Positions 8,885-15,457 of a stretch of DNA of 64,000 bases are shown here, piece by piece; the stretch's first letter is position 1, and each line of letters opens with the position of its first letter. A program made the position numbers and the translations under genes. Under the pieces are notes generated by a model, which saw only the letters and a list, made by a program, of their open reading frames with translations, had not been told where the DNA came from and did no database searches. The stretch covers positions 1 through 64,000 of the forward strand of contig JAEVEX010000075.1 of assembly GCA_016842085.1 (NCBI GenBank). Reading direction: 5' to 3'. The stretch comes from Candidatus Thermoflexus tengchongensis (GTDB lineage Bacteria; Chloroflexota; Anaerolineae; Thermoflexales; Thermoflexaceae).

Positions 8885-9529
8885 ATGCGATGGGGAATCC
8901 GGGAACGACGCTTGCGGGAGGCGCTGGTGGAGATCGGGGCCCGGCTATACGCCCGCGGCCTGGTCTCCGCAAACGATGGGAACTTCTCGGTCCGTCTGGA
9001 TGAAAGGCGCATCCTGATCACCCCTCGCGGGCGGAGCAAAGGGCATTTACGCCCTGAGGATCTCGTGGTCATCGATCGGGAAGGTCGTGTGATCCAGCCC
9101 GGGCGCGGCATGGCCATGCCCTCCTCGGAGTGGCCTATGCATGTGGAAGCTTACCGGCAGCGTCCGGATGCCGGCGCGGTCCTTCACGCGCATCCTCCCT
9201 TCACGGTAGCGCTCACCGTGGCGGGCGTGCCCTTTCCCTCAGAGGTCCTGCCCGAAGTCGTGATGACCGTAGGGAAGGTGCCGACCGCCCGGCTGGCGGT
9301 GCCCAGCTCCGAGGATGACGCCCTGGCCATCCGGGAGTGGATCCGGGAGCATGACGCGGTGCTGTTGCCCCACCACGGGGTGGTAACCGTGGGGCGGACC
9401 GTGGAGGAGGCATGGGTGATCCTGGAGCGGATTGAGTATGCGGCGAAAGTCTATCTGCTGAGCCGGATGCTGGGGGAGGCCCGGCCGCTGCCCCCGGAGT
9501 TCCTGGCCGCCCTGGCGACGTCGGGCTAA
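8885..9529 (+). CDS. Class II aldolase/adducin family protein
   Basis: 214 residues, typical for L-fuculose-phosphate aldolase and relatives. The zinc ligands are visible: HAH at 101-103, HH at 163-164, and the catalytic glutamate in SSEW at 82. The phosphate-binding blocks SANDGNFS and TPRGRSKG are intact. The enzyme cleaves or forms a 2-hydroxy sugar phosphate to give dihydroxyacetone phosphate plus an aldehyde. The natural substrate (fuculose, rhamnulose, ribulose or methylthioribulose phosphate) cannot be told from sequence. GGAGG stands eight bases before ATG. It follows the GH31 gene at 387 bases, so a shared operon is doubtful, although both act on sugars. Confidence 0.88.
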   Translation: MRWGIRERRLREALVEIGARLYARGLVSANDGNFSVRLDERRILITPRGRSKGHLRPEDLVVIDREGRVIQPGRGMAMPSSEWPMHVEAYRQRPDAGAVLHAHPPFTVALTVAGVPFPSEVLPEVVMTVGKVPTARLAVPSSEDDALAIREWIREHDAVLLPHHGVVTVGRTVEEAWVILERIEYAAKVYLLSRMLGEARPLPPEFLAALATSG

Positions 9530-9668
9530 CCCTTTCGCTCATACGGGCATACGAGGCACAGGGATTCCTGATCGCTGGCTATCATGATCAGGGATTACGC
9601 AAGCGGGTCTCCTGCAAGAGGAAGAGCCATCCCGTTCCCCCCGGGCTCAAGCTCAACGGCGCAAGGCC

Positions 9669-9679
9669 TATGATAAAAT
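9669..9679 (+). promoter_or_regulatory. Probable -10 region of the small truncated ORF
   Basis: TATGATAAAAT matches a sigma-70 -10 core (TATGAT or TAAAAT), and a strong GGGGAGG ribosome binding site and ATG follow at 9698. A similar TATAAAAT stands before the Uma2 genes at 18508-18515. No good -35 is seen. Confidence 0.4.
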
Positions 9680-9697
9680 CAAGCGGGGAGGTTCTGG

Positions 9698-9847
9698 ATG
9701 GGGTTTACGGTTCGGGATTTTAACGATCTGATTCGTCTGCTGGACCGGCACCCGGAGTGGGTGGAGGCCCTGCGTCAGCGTCTGCTGACCCGGGAGCTGC
9801 TGACGTCCCCCCGGACCCTTGCTCCCGCGGAACACAAACCCTCATGA
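9698..9847 (+). pseudogene. Truncated N-terminus of a helical protein (DUF3782-like)
   Basis: 49 codons behind a strong GGGGAGG site: MGFTVRDFNDLIRLLDRHPE followed by WVEALRQRLLTRELL, then an unrelated proline-rich tail to TGA. The opening (a short strand, then LLxxHPEWxEALRxxLLTxELL) is the usual N-terminus of longer coiled-coil proteins with a PD-(D/E)XK nuclease-like C-terminus (DUF3782-type) that are common in Chloroflexota and cyanobacteria. Here the coiled coil and nuclease are missing and AT-rich DNA with a recombinase gene follows, so I read it as a gene cut by insertion or deletion. A genuine small protein is still possible. Confidence 0.5.
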
Positions 9848-9912
9848 GAGAATCCCCACAGCCTATCAGCACACATCACATTTTGCAAAACTTAATTTAA
9901 GAGAGGTAATAT

Positions 9913-10599
9913 ATGAGCAAAAATCGTCTTTTATCTGGAATTATCTCAGAAAATGTTCTTTTCAAGCCCAAAGAGGCTGCGCGACTGCTGGGGGTGACGG
10001 AACGCTGTCTACGCGGGTGGGCCCGGTCCGGCAAGATTGTGGCTGTTCGAACTGCCGGTGGACATTATCGATATCCGCTGGAGTCGATTCTGAAGGCATT
10101 GCGAGATCAGAGGGGTTCAAATCCCACGGACCGCAGTGTTGCTTTATATGCGCGGGGTCTTCGGTATAGACAGATCCAGGAGCAACTCCGTGTGCTACGG
10201 CAGGTTGCATTGGAGATAGGCTATCAGGTGATCTACGAGGAATACGATCTACAGCGCGGTCACCAGCTGGGGGCCGGGCTTCAGCGTCTTCTGCTGCTGG
10301 CCCGGGAGCAAGCATTTCGGGCGGTGCTGGTGACCTCCTACAGCCGGCTGGGGTGGCTGGGGGCAGCGGATCCACGCTTTTTTCATCTGATGTTTGCGCT
10401 CTTCGGAGTGCAACTCATACCCCTCTCGCCCTTTGAGGAATCGGTGGGACCGGAAGAGCTGCTGGAGGATTTTCATTCTCTGCATCAGGTTCTTGGCGGA
10501 CATCTGAGTCCGAAGGGGAGACGGGCGAACAAGAAGATCCTGAGAGCGCTCGAGCGGATCCGGGCGGGCTATCCGTCCGAGGAGGATGGGGGGCCTTGA
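9913..10599 (+). CDS. IS607-like MerR-HTH serine recombinase, catalytic motif degenerate
   Basis: 228 residues. Residues 15-65 form a MerR-type helix-turn-helix (FKPKEAARLLGVTERCLRGW) as in IS607 TnpA, and 73-190 follow the resolvase fold. The active-site strand that should read YARVSS reads YARGLR (79-84), so the nucleophilic serine is absent. The later DRLGRS-like motif reads SRLGWL (144-149), keeping one arginine. The protein is therefore probably unable to cut DNA and may act only as a DNA-binding protein, or the element is decaying. No TnpB gene follows. The surroundings (9840-9960 and 10620-10670) are AT-rich compared with the neighbours, a sign of transfer. AGAGAGG stands before ATG. 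Confidence 0.75.
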   Translation: MSKNRLLSGIISENVLFKPKEAARLLGVTERCLRGWARSGKIVAVRTAGGHYRYPLESILKALRDQRGSNPTDRSVALYARGLRYRQIQEQLRVLRQVALEIGYQVIYEEYDLQRGHQLGAGLQRLLLLAREQAFRAVLVTSYSRLGWLGAADPRFFHLMFALFGVQLIPLSPFEESVGPEELLEDFHSLHQVLGGHLSPKGRRANKKILRALERIRAGYPSEEDGGP

Positions 10600-10633
10600 G
10601 GGGATGGCAGAGGGGGGATGGTGCGCTCCTTAT

Positions 10634-10661
10634 GATTTGTATAAGGTATGTTAAACAAATC
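10634..10661. repeat. Inverted repeat in AT-rich DNA after the recombinase
   Basis: GATTTGT at 10634-10640 and ACAAATC at 10655-10661 are exact reverse complements, and CCTTAT (10628-10633) with ATAAGG (10641-10646) forms an overlapping alternative stem. The segment may mark the right end or a recombination site of the IS607-like insertion. Confidence 0.3.
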
Positions 10662-10690
10662 AAAATGCGTCGGGCCCGGATGCCCCCGGT

Positions 10691-10720
10691 TTGCCTGCCC
10701 CCTCCCGATCGGCTTACAAT
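10691..10720 (+). promoter_or_regulatory. Promoter of the P-type ATPase gene
   Basis: TTGCCT (10691-10696), an 18-base spacer and TACAAT (10715-10720) fit a sigma-70 promoter. It would give a leader of about 110 bases before the GTG at 10840. Confidence 0.5.
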
Positions 10721-10769
10721 AAAGCCAGCGATCGCTCCGGGGATTCCCTGGAGGCCTTCGAGCTGGAGA

Positions 10770-10801
10770 CCATGGCCCACGATCGAATCGGACGGCCATG
10801 G
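10770..10801 (+). promoter_or_regulatory. Hairpin in the leader of the metal ATPase gene
   Basis: CCATGGCC at 10770-10777 and GGCCATGG at 10794-10801 form a perfect 8-bp stem within the predicted leader. Each arm is itself a near-palindrome, so it could also bind a dimeric metal regulator. No regulator gene is adjacent. Confidence 0.3.
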
Positions 10802-10839
10802 TCGTTTGCGGATTTTTGCGGGCCAGAGGAGGCACAACC

Positions 10840-12729
10840 GTGGAAGAAACCTTCGAGGGCCGATGGTTCACCTACCCTCCCCTTCGAAACGCGCTGATCG
10901 CCGGTCTGCTCGCCGGGCTGGCCTTCGCCCTCGGCCATCTGGAGTGGATCCCACCCACAGGGGAGATCGTGCTGTATATGATCGCGATCCCCCTGGGCGG
11001 CTTTCACTGGTCGCGGGAAGGCCTGGAGAAACTGATCAGGCACCGGGAAGTGGACATCGAGCTGCTCATGCTGGCCGCCACGATCGGCGCCGCCGCCCTC
11101 GGCCTCTGGGATGAGGCGGCCGCCCTGGTCTTCCTCTACGGCACAGCCGAGGGCCTGGAGGAGCTCGTTTACGCCCGGACCCGGGCCTCGATCCGAAAGC
11201 TGCTGGATCTGACCCCGAAAGAGGCCTGTGTGCTCCGGAACGGCCAGGAGCAGATCATCTCTGCCCAGGACCTGCGGGTTGGGGACATCTTCCTCGTCCG
11301 CCCCGGTGAGTCGATCCCCACCGATGGCCTCATCCTGGAGGGACGCTCCACGGTGAACGAGGCCCCGGTGACCGGCGAATCGATCCCGGTGGAGAAGAAA
11401 GCCGGGATGCCGGTCTTCGCCGGAACGATCAATCTGGAAGGGATGCTCAAAGTTCAGGCCACGGCCACCTTCGAAAACAACACGCTGGCCCGGATCATCC
11501 ACCTGGTGGAGGAGGCCCAGGAACGGAAGGGCCAGACGCAGCTCTTCATCGAGCGCTTCGGGCGCGTGTATTCCCCCGCGGTTCTCCTGAGCGCCACGCT
11601 GATGGTGCTCCTCCCTGCCCTTCTGGGTGCTCCCCTTCGCGACTGGGCGATCCGGGCAGTGACCCTGGTGGTCGCGGCAGCCCCATGCGCTCTCGTGATG
11701 TCCACGCCGGTCGCCATCGCGGCCGGCATCGGCCGGGCGGGGCTTCGCGGCGTGCTGATCAAAGGCGGCATCCACCTGGAGAACCTGGGCCGGATCCGCG
11801 GGGTGGCCTTCGATAAGACCGGGACGCTGACCCGGGGCGAGCCGGCGGTCACCGATGTCCTCGCTCTGCATGGCGACGAACGGGAAGTGCTCCGCCTGGC
11901 GTTCAGCGTGGAACGCTACTCGGAACACCCGCTGGCCCGGGCGATTGTGCGGAAGGCCGAGGAGATGGGCATCCGCAACGAGGAGGTCGAGGAGGTCCAG
12001 GAGTTCTCCACCATCGCCGGTTATGGAGCGATGGCGCGAGCGGGCGATCAAAGGATCTATGTCGGCAAGCCCGGCCTGTTCCGGAAGCTGGGCCTGGAGG
12101 TGGATCCCAACGCCCTCCCCGGCGGGTTCCAGGAAGCGGGAAAGACGCTGGTGCTGGTGGGAACGGAGACCGGCCTGAAAGGCGTAATCGCCATGCAGGA
12201 TATGATCCGACCGCAGGCGCGGGAGGCCATCCAGGAGCTCCACCGGATGGGGGTGAAAGTGGCGATGCTGACCGGAGACCGGGAGGCGACGGCCCGGGCC
12301 ATTGCGGCGGAGATGGGCATCGATGAGGTGAAGGCCGATCTCAAGCCCGAAGACAAGGTGAAGGCCATCCGGGAGCTGGAGCGGAAGATCGGGCCGGTGG
12401 CCATGGTGGGCGATGGGATCAATGACGCCCCGGCGCTGGCCCAGGCCACGGTGGGCATCGCCATGGGCGTTGCGGGCACGGATGCGGCCATTGAAGCGGC
12501 CGACGTCGCCCTGATGGCCGATGATCTGCGCCAGGTGGCCTTCGCGATCCGGCTGGGCCGGAAAGCGCGGCGGATCATCATGCAGAACATCGCCTTCTCC
12601 ATACTGGTCCTCGCCGTGCTGATCCCGCTGACCGTCGCCGGGCAGATCTCTGTGACCCTTGCCGTCCTGGCCCATGAAATCTCCGAGCTCCTGGCGGTCG
12701 CCAACGGCCTCCGGGCGGCGCGGGTCTGA
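10840..12729 (+). CDS. P1B-type heavy-metal-translocating ATPase with APC motif
   Basis: 629 residues. The phosphorylated aspartate is D325 in DKTGT. TGES, the P1B-specific HP (SEHPLARA), MLTGD and GDGINDAP are all present. The membrane metal site in TM4 reads APC (281-283) instead of CPC or SPC, and the last membrane helix has HEISE. Six membrane segments and no N-terminal metal-binding domain recall the P1B-4 group (SPC plus HEGGT), but the cargo cannot be inferred. GTG 10840 is preferred to ATG 10798 because GAGGAGG lies eight bases before it. The following recombinase gene starts 31 bases downstream. Confidence 0.88.
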   Translation: MEETFEGRWFTYPPLRNALIAGLLAGLAFALGHLEWIPPTGEIVLYMIAIPLGGFHWSREGLEKLIRHREVDIELLMLAATIGAAALGLWDEAAALVFLYGTAEGLEELVYARTRASIRKLLDLTPKEACVLRNGQEQIISAQDLRVGDIFLVRPGESIPTDGLILEGRSTVNEAPVTGESIPVEKKAGMPVFAGTINLEGMLKVQATATFENNTLARIIHLVEEAQERKGQTQLFIERFGRVYSPAVLLSATLMVLLPALLGAPLRDWAIRAVTLVVAAAPCALVMSTPVAIAAGIGRAGLRGVLIKGGIHLENLGRIRGVAFDKTGTLTRGEPAVTDVLALHGDEREVLRLAFSVERYSEHPLARAIVRKAEEMGIRNEEVEEVQEFSTIAGYGAMARAGDQRIYVGKPGLFRKLGLEVDPNALPGGFQEAGKTLVLVGTETGLKGVIAMQDMIRPQAREAIQELHRMGVKVAMLTGDREATARAIAAEMGIDEVKADLKPEDKVKAIRELERKIGPVAMVGDGINDAPALAQATVGIAMGVAGTDAAIEAADVALMADDLRQVAFAIRLGRKARRIIMQNIAFSILVLAVLIPLTVAGQISVTLAVLAHEISELLAVANGLRAARV

Positions 12730-12760
12730 GCATGAAGAACGCTTCCACAGAGGGGGATCG

Positions 12761-13783
12761 ATGACCGAGGCGCTGGGCCTGCGCAGCGCGGTGCTGGCCT
12801 TTCTGGAGAGCCTGGCCATTCGATACGGCCGGCGCCCCCGCACGATCCAGACGTATCGAACCGCTCTCCAGCGTTTCCTGGAGTATCTATCGGCGCTGGA
12901 TGTGGATCCCGATCAGCGGACGACGGCGGATCTGGACCCCGGGATCGTGCGGGATTTCATCACCTATCTGGAGGGGCGATACCGGGAGGAAGGCCGGACG
13001 CTGCCGGCAGCCACCCGCCAGACCTATCTGGCGGCCCTGGTGGGCTGGGTGAATTTCCTTCTGGATGAGGGCCTGTGGGAGCTGCCGCCTGAGGAAGCCC
13101 GCCGGCTGGTGCGGGAGTTGCGGTCGCAACGGGGGCGACCCTCCCCTCCCCTGCCCCGGCTCCCCCGGGAGGAGATCCTGGAGGCCCTGATCCAGGCCGC
13201 CCGTTCCCGGCCGCCCGCCCGCTCCCGTGGGAAGGAGCTGCTCCGCCTCCGGGATCTCGCGATGCTCCTGGTCCTGCGCAGCAGTGGGATCCGGGTGGGC
13301 GAGCTGGTGGCCCTCCGGCGGGGCGATTTCGACCCCGCCCAGGGGATCCTGTGGGTGCGTCACGGGAAAGGCGGGAAGGAGCGGCTGGCGTTCCTGGATC
13401 GGGCGGCGGCCCAGGCCCTTCAGGCCTATCTGCAGGCCCGGGATGCCGGGGCGCGGGGCAAGGCGGTGGATCACCGGCCGCTGTTCGCCCGGCATGATCG
13501 GGGCGCGGGGGATGTCGTGCGACCCCTGACCCCGGAGGGGGTCCGGCGGGCACTGATGACGCTGGCCCGGGAGGCCGGCCTGGAGGAAGCCCTCACGCCG
13601 CATCAATTTCGCCATTATTTCGCCACGCGGATCCTGGAGGCCACGGGGGATCTGGCCGCGGTTCAGGATCTGCTGGGACATGCCTCCCCGACCACCACCC
13701 GCCGCTACGCCCGGGTCTCCCCGAAGCGGCTCCGTGCGGTCCACCGCCAGGCCTTCGAAGGGTCGGAGCCGGATCCACGCTGA
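12761..13783 (+). CDS. Tyrosine recombinase, XerC/XerD-like
   Basis: 340 residues: N-terminal SAM-like core-binding domain (about 8-120) and C-terminal catalytic domain. All catalytic residues are in place: R178 in SSGIRVGEL, a lysine in GKGGKER (203-206), H281 and R284 in HQFRH, H307 in LLGHAS and the nucleophile Y316 in TTTRRYAR. The size fits chromosome-dimer-type Xer enzymes, but many mobile elements also carry such genes, and no phage or integron genes lie nearby. GAGGGGG precedes ATG by a few bases. It sits only 31 bases after the metal ATPase gene and may share its transcript. Confidence 0.85.
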   Translation: MTEALGLRSAVLAFLESLAIRYGRRPRTIQTYRTALQRFLEYLSALDVDPDQRTTADLDPGIVRDFITYLEGRYREEGRTLPAATRQTYLAALVGWVNFLLDEGLWELPPEEARRLVRELRSQRGRPSPPLPRLPREEILEALIQAARSRPPARSRGKELLRLRDLAMLLVLRSSGIRVGELVALRRGDFDPAQGILWVRHGKGGKERLAFLDRAAAQALQAYLQARDAGARGKAVDHRPLFARHDRGAGDVVRPLTPEGVRRALMTLAREAGLEEALTPHQFRHYFATRILEATGDLAAVQDLLGHASPTTTRRYARVSPKRLRAVHRQAFEGSEPDPR

Positions 13784-13855
13784 GCACGGCCTGGCCCCGC
13801 TGACCCGCCTCGAGGTGCCGACAACGTATCCTGATTCGGAAAGGAGGAGCTCCAG

Positions 13856-14593
13856 ATGTCCTCTCGAACCCTCTCTTACGGCAAATGTTTCCTCTGCGGC
13901 GAGACGCTCGCCAAAAGCGCCGTCGGCCGCCACCTGGCGAAGTGCGTGCCTGCCCATGAAAAAGTGGGCAGGGGCCGGCCCGCGCGCCTCTTCCACCTGC
14001 GGGTGGAAGGCCGCTACGCCCCTGCATACTGGCTGCATCTTGAAATCCCCGCCAGCGCCACACTCCTCGACCTGGACGATTTCCTGCGCGCGATCTGGCT
14101 GGAATGCTGCGACCACCTGAGCGCCTTCACCATCCGGAACGTGCGCTACGAACGCGACACCGGCATGGTGGATGCGATGTGGAAGGACATCTTCGGCTCC
14201 CCATGGCCGATCGCCAGCATGAAGGTCAAACTGCACCAGGTGCTCTCGGTCGGAGATCGGTTCACCCACGAATACGACTACGGCACGACCACCGAGCTCC
14301 AGCTGAAGGTGATCAGCGAGCGGATGGGATTCGCGCCGAAGGGAGAGATCCGCCTGCTGGCGCGCAACTACGCCCCCGACCTGCGCTGCGAAGTCTGCGG
14401 CAGGCCGGCGGAGGTCCTGTATGTCTTTGAATATCCATACGAGTCTTATTGTGAGGAACACGGCCTGGAAAAACATGGCGATGAGGGCCTGATGCCCATC
14501 GTCAACTCGCCGCGCGTGGGCGTATGTGGCTACACGGGTCCCTTCGATGAGTCCCTGCGCTTCGAGGAGAGGATACCGGTCGGCAAAGGATGA
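13856..14593 (+). CDS. pRiA4b ORF-3-like protein with zinc-finger ends
   Basis: 245 residues. The core (about 45-165) matches the plasmid pRiA4b ORF-3 / IS1096 TnpR-like fold: LEIPASATLLDLDDFLRAIW and a later VGDRFTHEYDYGTTTELQL. It is flanked by two zinc-binding candidates: CFLC..H..C near residues 11-30 and CEVCG..C..H near residues 180-205. The family appears on plasmids, in transposons and as orphan chromosomal genes; its function is unknown. An excellent AAAGGAGGAG site precedes ATG. The two zinc modules suggest nucleic-acid or protein binding, which is an inference. Confidence 0.78.
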   Translation: MSSRTLSYGKCFLCGETLAKSAVGRHLAKCVPAHEKVGRGRPARLFHLRVEGRYAPAYWLHLEIPASATLLDLDDFLRAIWLECCDHLSAFTIRNVRYERDTGMVDAMWKDIFGSPWPIASMKVKLHQVLSVGDRFTHEYDYGTTTELQLKVISERMGFAPKGEIRLLARNYAPDLRCEVCGRPAEVLYVFEYPYESYCEEHGLEKHGDEGLMPIVNSPRVGVCGYTGPFDESLRFEERIPVGKG

Positions 14594-14633
14594 CGGGAGA
14601 TTTCGGCCTCCGGAAACCGCTGGCCGAACAGGT

Positions 14634-14662
14634 TTGCATGACTTCCGTTTTCGGGTCAAAAT
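14634..14662 (+). promoter_or_regulatory. Promoter of the small helical protein gene
   Basis: TTGCAT (14634-14639), a 17-base spacer and CAAAAT (14657-14662) form a plausible sigma-70 promoter about 35 bases upstream of the ATG at 14697. Confidence 0.5.
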
Positions 14663-14696
14663 GAACATGGCCTGAAAAACTTCCAGGGGGTGACGC

Positions 14697-14912
14697 ATGG
14701 CTGAGGCGCGGAAGCGATGGCCGGAGGAGGCACGGACGCATCTGCGAGCGGCTTCCCGGGAGCTCCGGGAGGCCATGAAGGCGATGCTCCCGGAGGGCTT
14801 CTGGCGGCATCTGCGCGCCGCACGCCGGGAAACCCTGCTGGCATTGCGCACGGCCCTGGACGCGTGGCTGGAAGAGGAAGAGAAGACACAGACCGGCCCC
14901 CGACCCTCCTGA
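14697..14912 (+). CDS. Small charged helical protein, unknown
   Basis: 71 residues rich in Arg, Glu, Ala and Leu, predicted as two or three amphipathic helices (ARTHLRAASRELREAMKAML and FWRHLRAARRETLLALRTAL). It has no signal peptide or catalytic motif. A promoter and a GGGGG site precede it, so it is likely a real gene and not chance coding. The heptad-like spacing of Leu and Ala suggests oligomerisation. I do not recognise a named family. Confidence 0.55.
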   Translation: MAEARKRWPEEARTHLRAASRELREAMKAMLPEGFWRHLRAARRETLLALRTALDAWLEEEEKTQTGPRPS

Positions 14913-14927
14913 ATCCGGGAATCCCAG

Positions 14928-15233
14928 ATGAGAGAGCTCCTGGACTTCACGGGCCGCCGGATCCGTCTGACCGCGGAGCGCTGGTCTCATATCCAGGAAC
15001 ACCCGGAGATGCGAGGACAGGAGGATCGAATCGCTGAGACCCTCCGGGAGCCAGATGTGGTCATCCTCAGCCGCCGGGATCCATCTGTTATTCTCTATCA
15101 CAAATTCTTCGAGTCTACGTCAGTTAGCTCTAAATATTTAATGGTGGCGGTCAAGATTCTTCATGAAGACGCTTTTGTGATCACTGCTTTCTTCACGAAT
15201 CAAATAAAGAAAGGAGAACAATTATGGCCATGA
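14928..15233 (+). CDS. Putative RelE/BECR-fold nuclease toxin (DUF4258-like)
   Basis: 101 residues: FTGRRIRLTAERWSHIQEHP, a helix, then IAETLREPDVVILSRRDPSV and a strand-rich tail ending KKGEQLWP. The xLTxERWxHIxxHPE opening and EPDxV block are typical of small phage-type BECR nuclease-like proteins often listed as DUF4258 or PBECR relatives. The partner gene for a DUF2283 protein overlaps its last ten bases, an arrangement repeatedly seen in such pairs. The toxin role is by analogy. The ribosome binding site is weak, so translation may depend on the small gene 15 bases upstream. Confidence 0.65.
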   Translation: MRELLDFTGRRIRLTAERWSHIQEHPEMRGQEDRIAETLREPDVVILSRRDPSVILYHKFFESTSVSSKYLMVAVKILHEDAFVITAFFTNQIKKGEQLWP

Positions 15234-15436
15234 TGCGACTCTGGTATGATCGAGAGGCGGACTTCATGGAAATCATATTTGAAGATAAACCTGGATACTT
15301 CCGGGAACTGGATGAGGATTTGTTTGAGCGTGTGGATGAGGACGGCCGGTTGATTGGATATGCGATCTTTAACATGACCCGGCATGAGCGCCAGACCCTG
15401 AAAATCCCGGTTCCGACGGTTTCGAATGCCTCCTGA
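15224..15436 (+). CDS. DUF2283 family small protein
   Basis: 70 residues: MRLWYDREADFMEIIFEDKP followed by LDEDLFERVDEDGRLIGYAI, the classic DUF2283 pattern of a short beta-sheet domain with D-x-E-x-D loops. These proteins usually accompany DUF4258-type partners and may be their antidotes. The start lies inside the upstream gene with GGAGA seven bases before it. The stop is 21 bases from the stop of the convergent UbiB-like gene. Confidence 0.8.
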   Translation: MAMMRLWYDREADFMEIIFEDKPGYFRELDEDLFERVDEDGRLIGYAIFNMTRHERQTLKIPVPTVSNAS

Positions 15437-15457
15437 TCGGGTGGATATCCATGTTGT

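Noticed and set aside
9840-10670. Complete IS607 or IS605 transposon
   Set aside because: There is no TnpB gene, the recombinase lacks its catalytic serine and no matching ends were found.
10714-12843. 709-codon reverse-strand open frame across the P-type ATPase gene
   Set aside because: Antisense shadow of a clear P1B ATPase; sequence is His/Gly/Arg-rich and lacks motifs.
12887-14950. 687-codon reverse-strand open frame over the tyrosine recombinase and pRiA4b-like genes
   Set aside because: Crosses two well-supported forward genes and has shadow-type composition.
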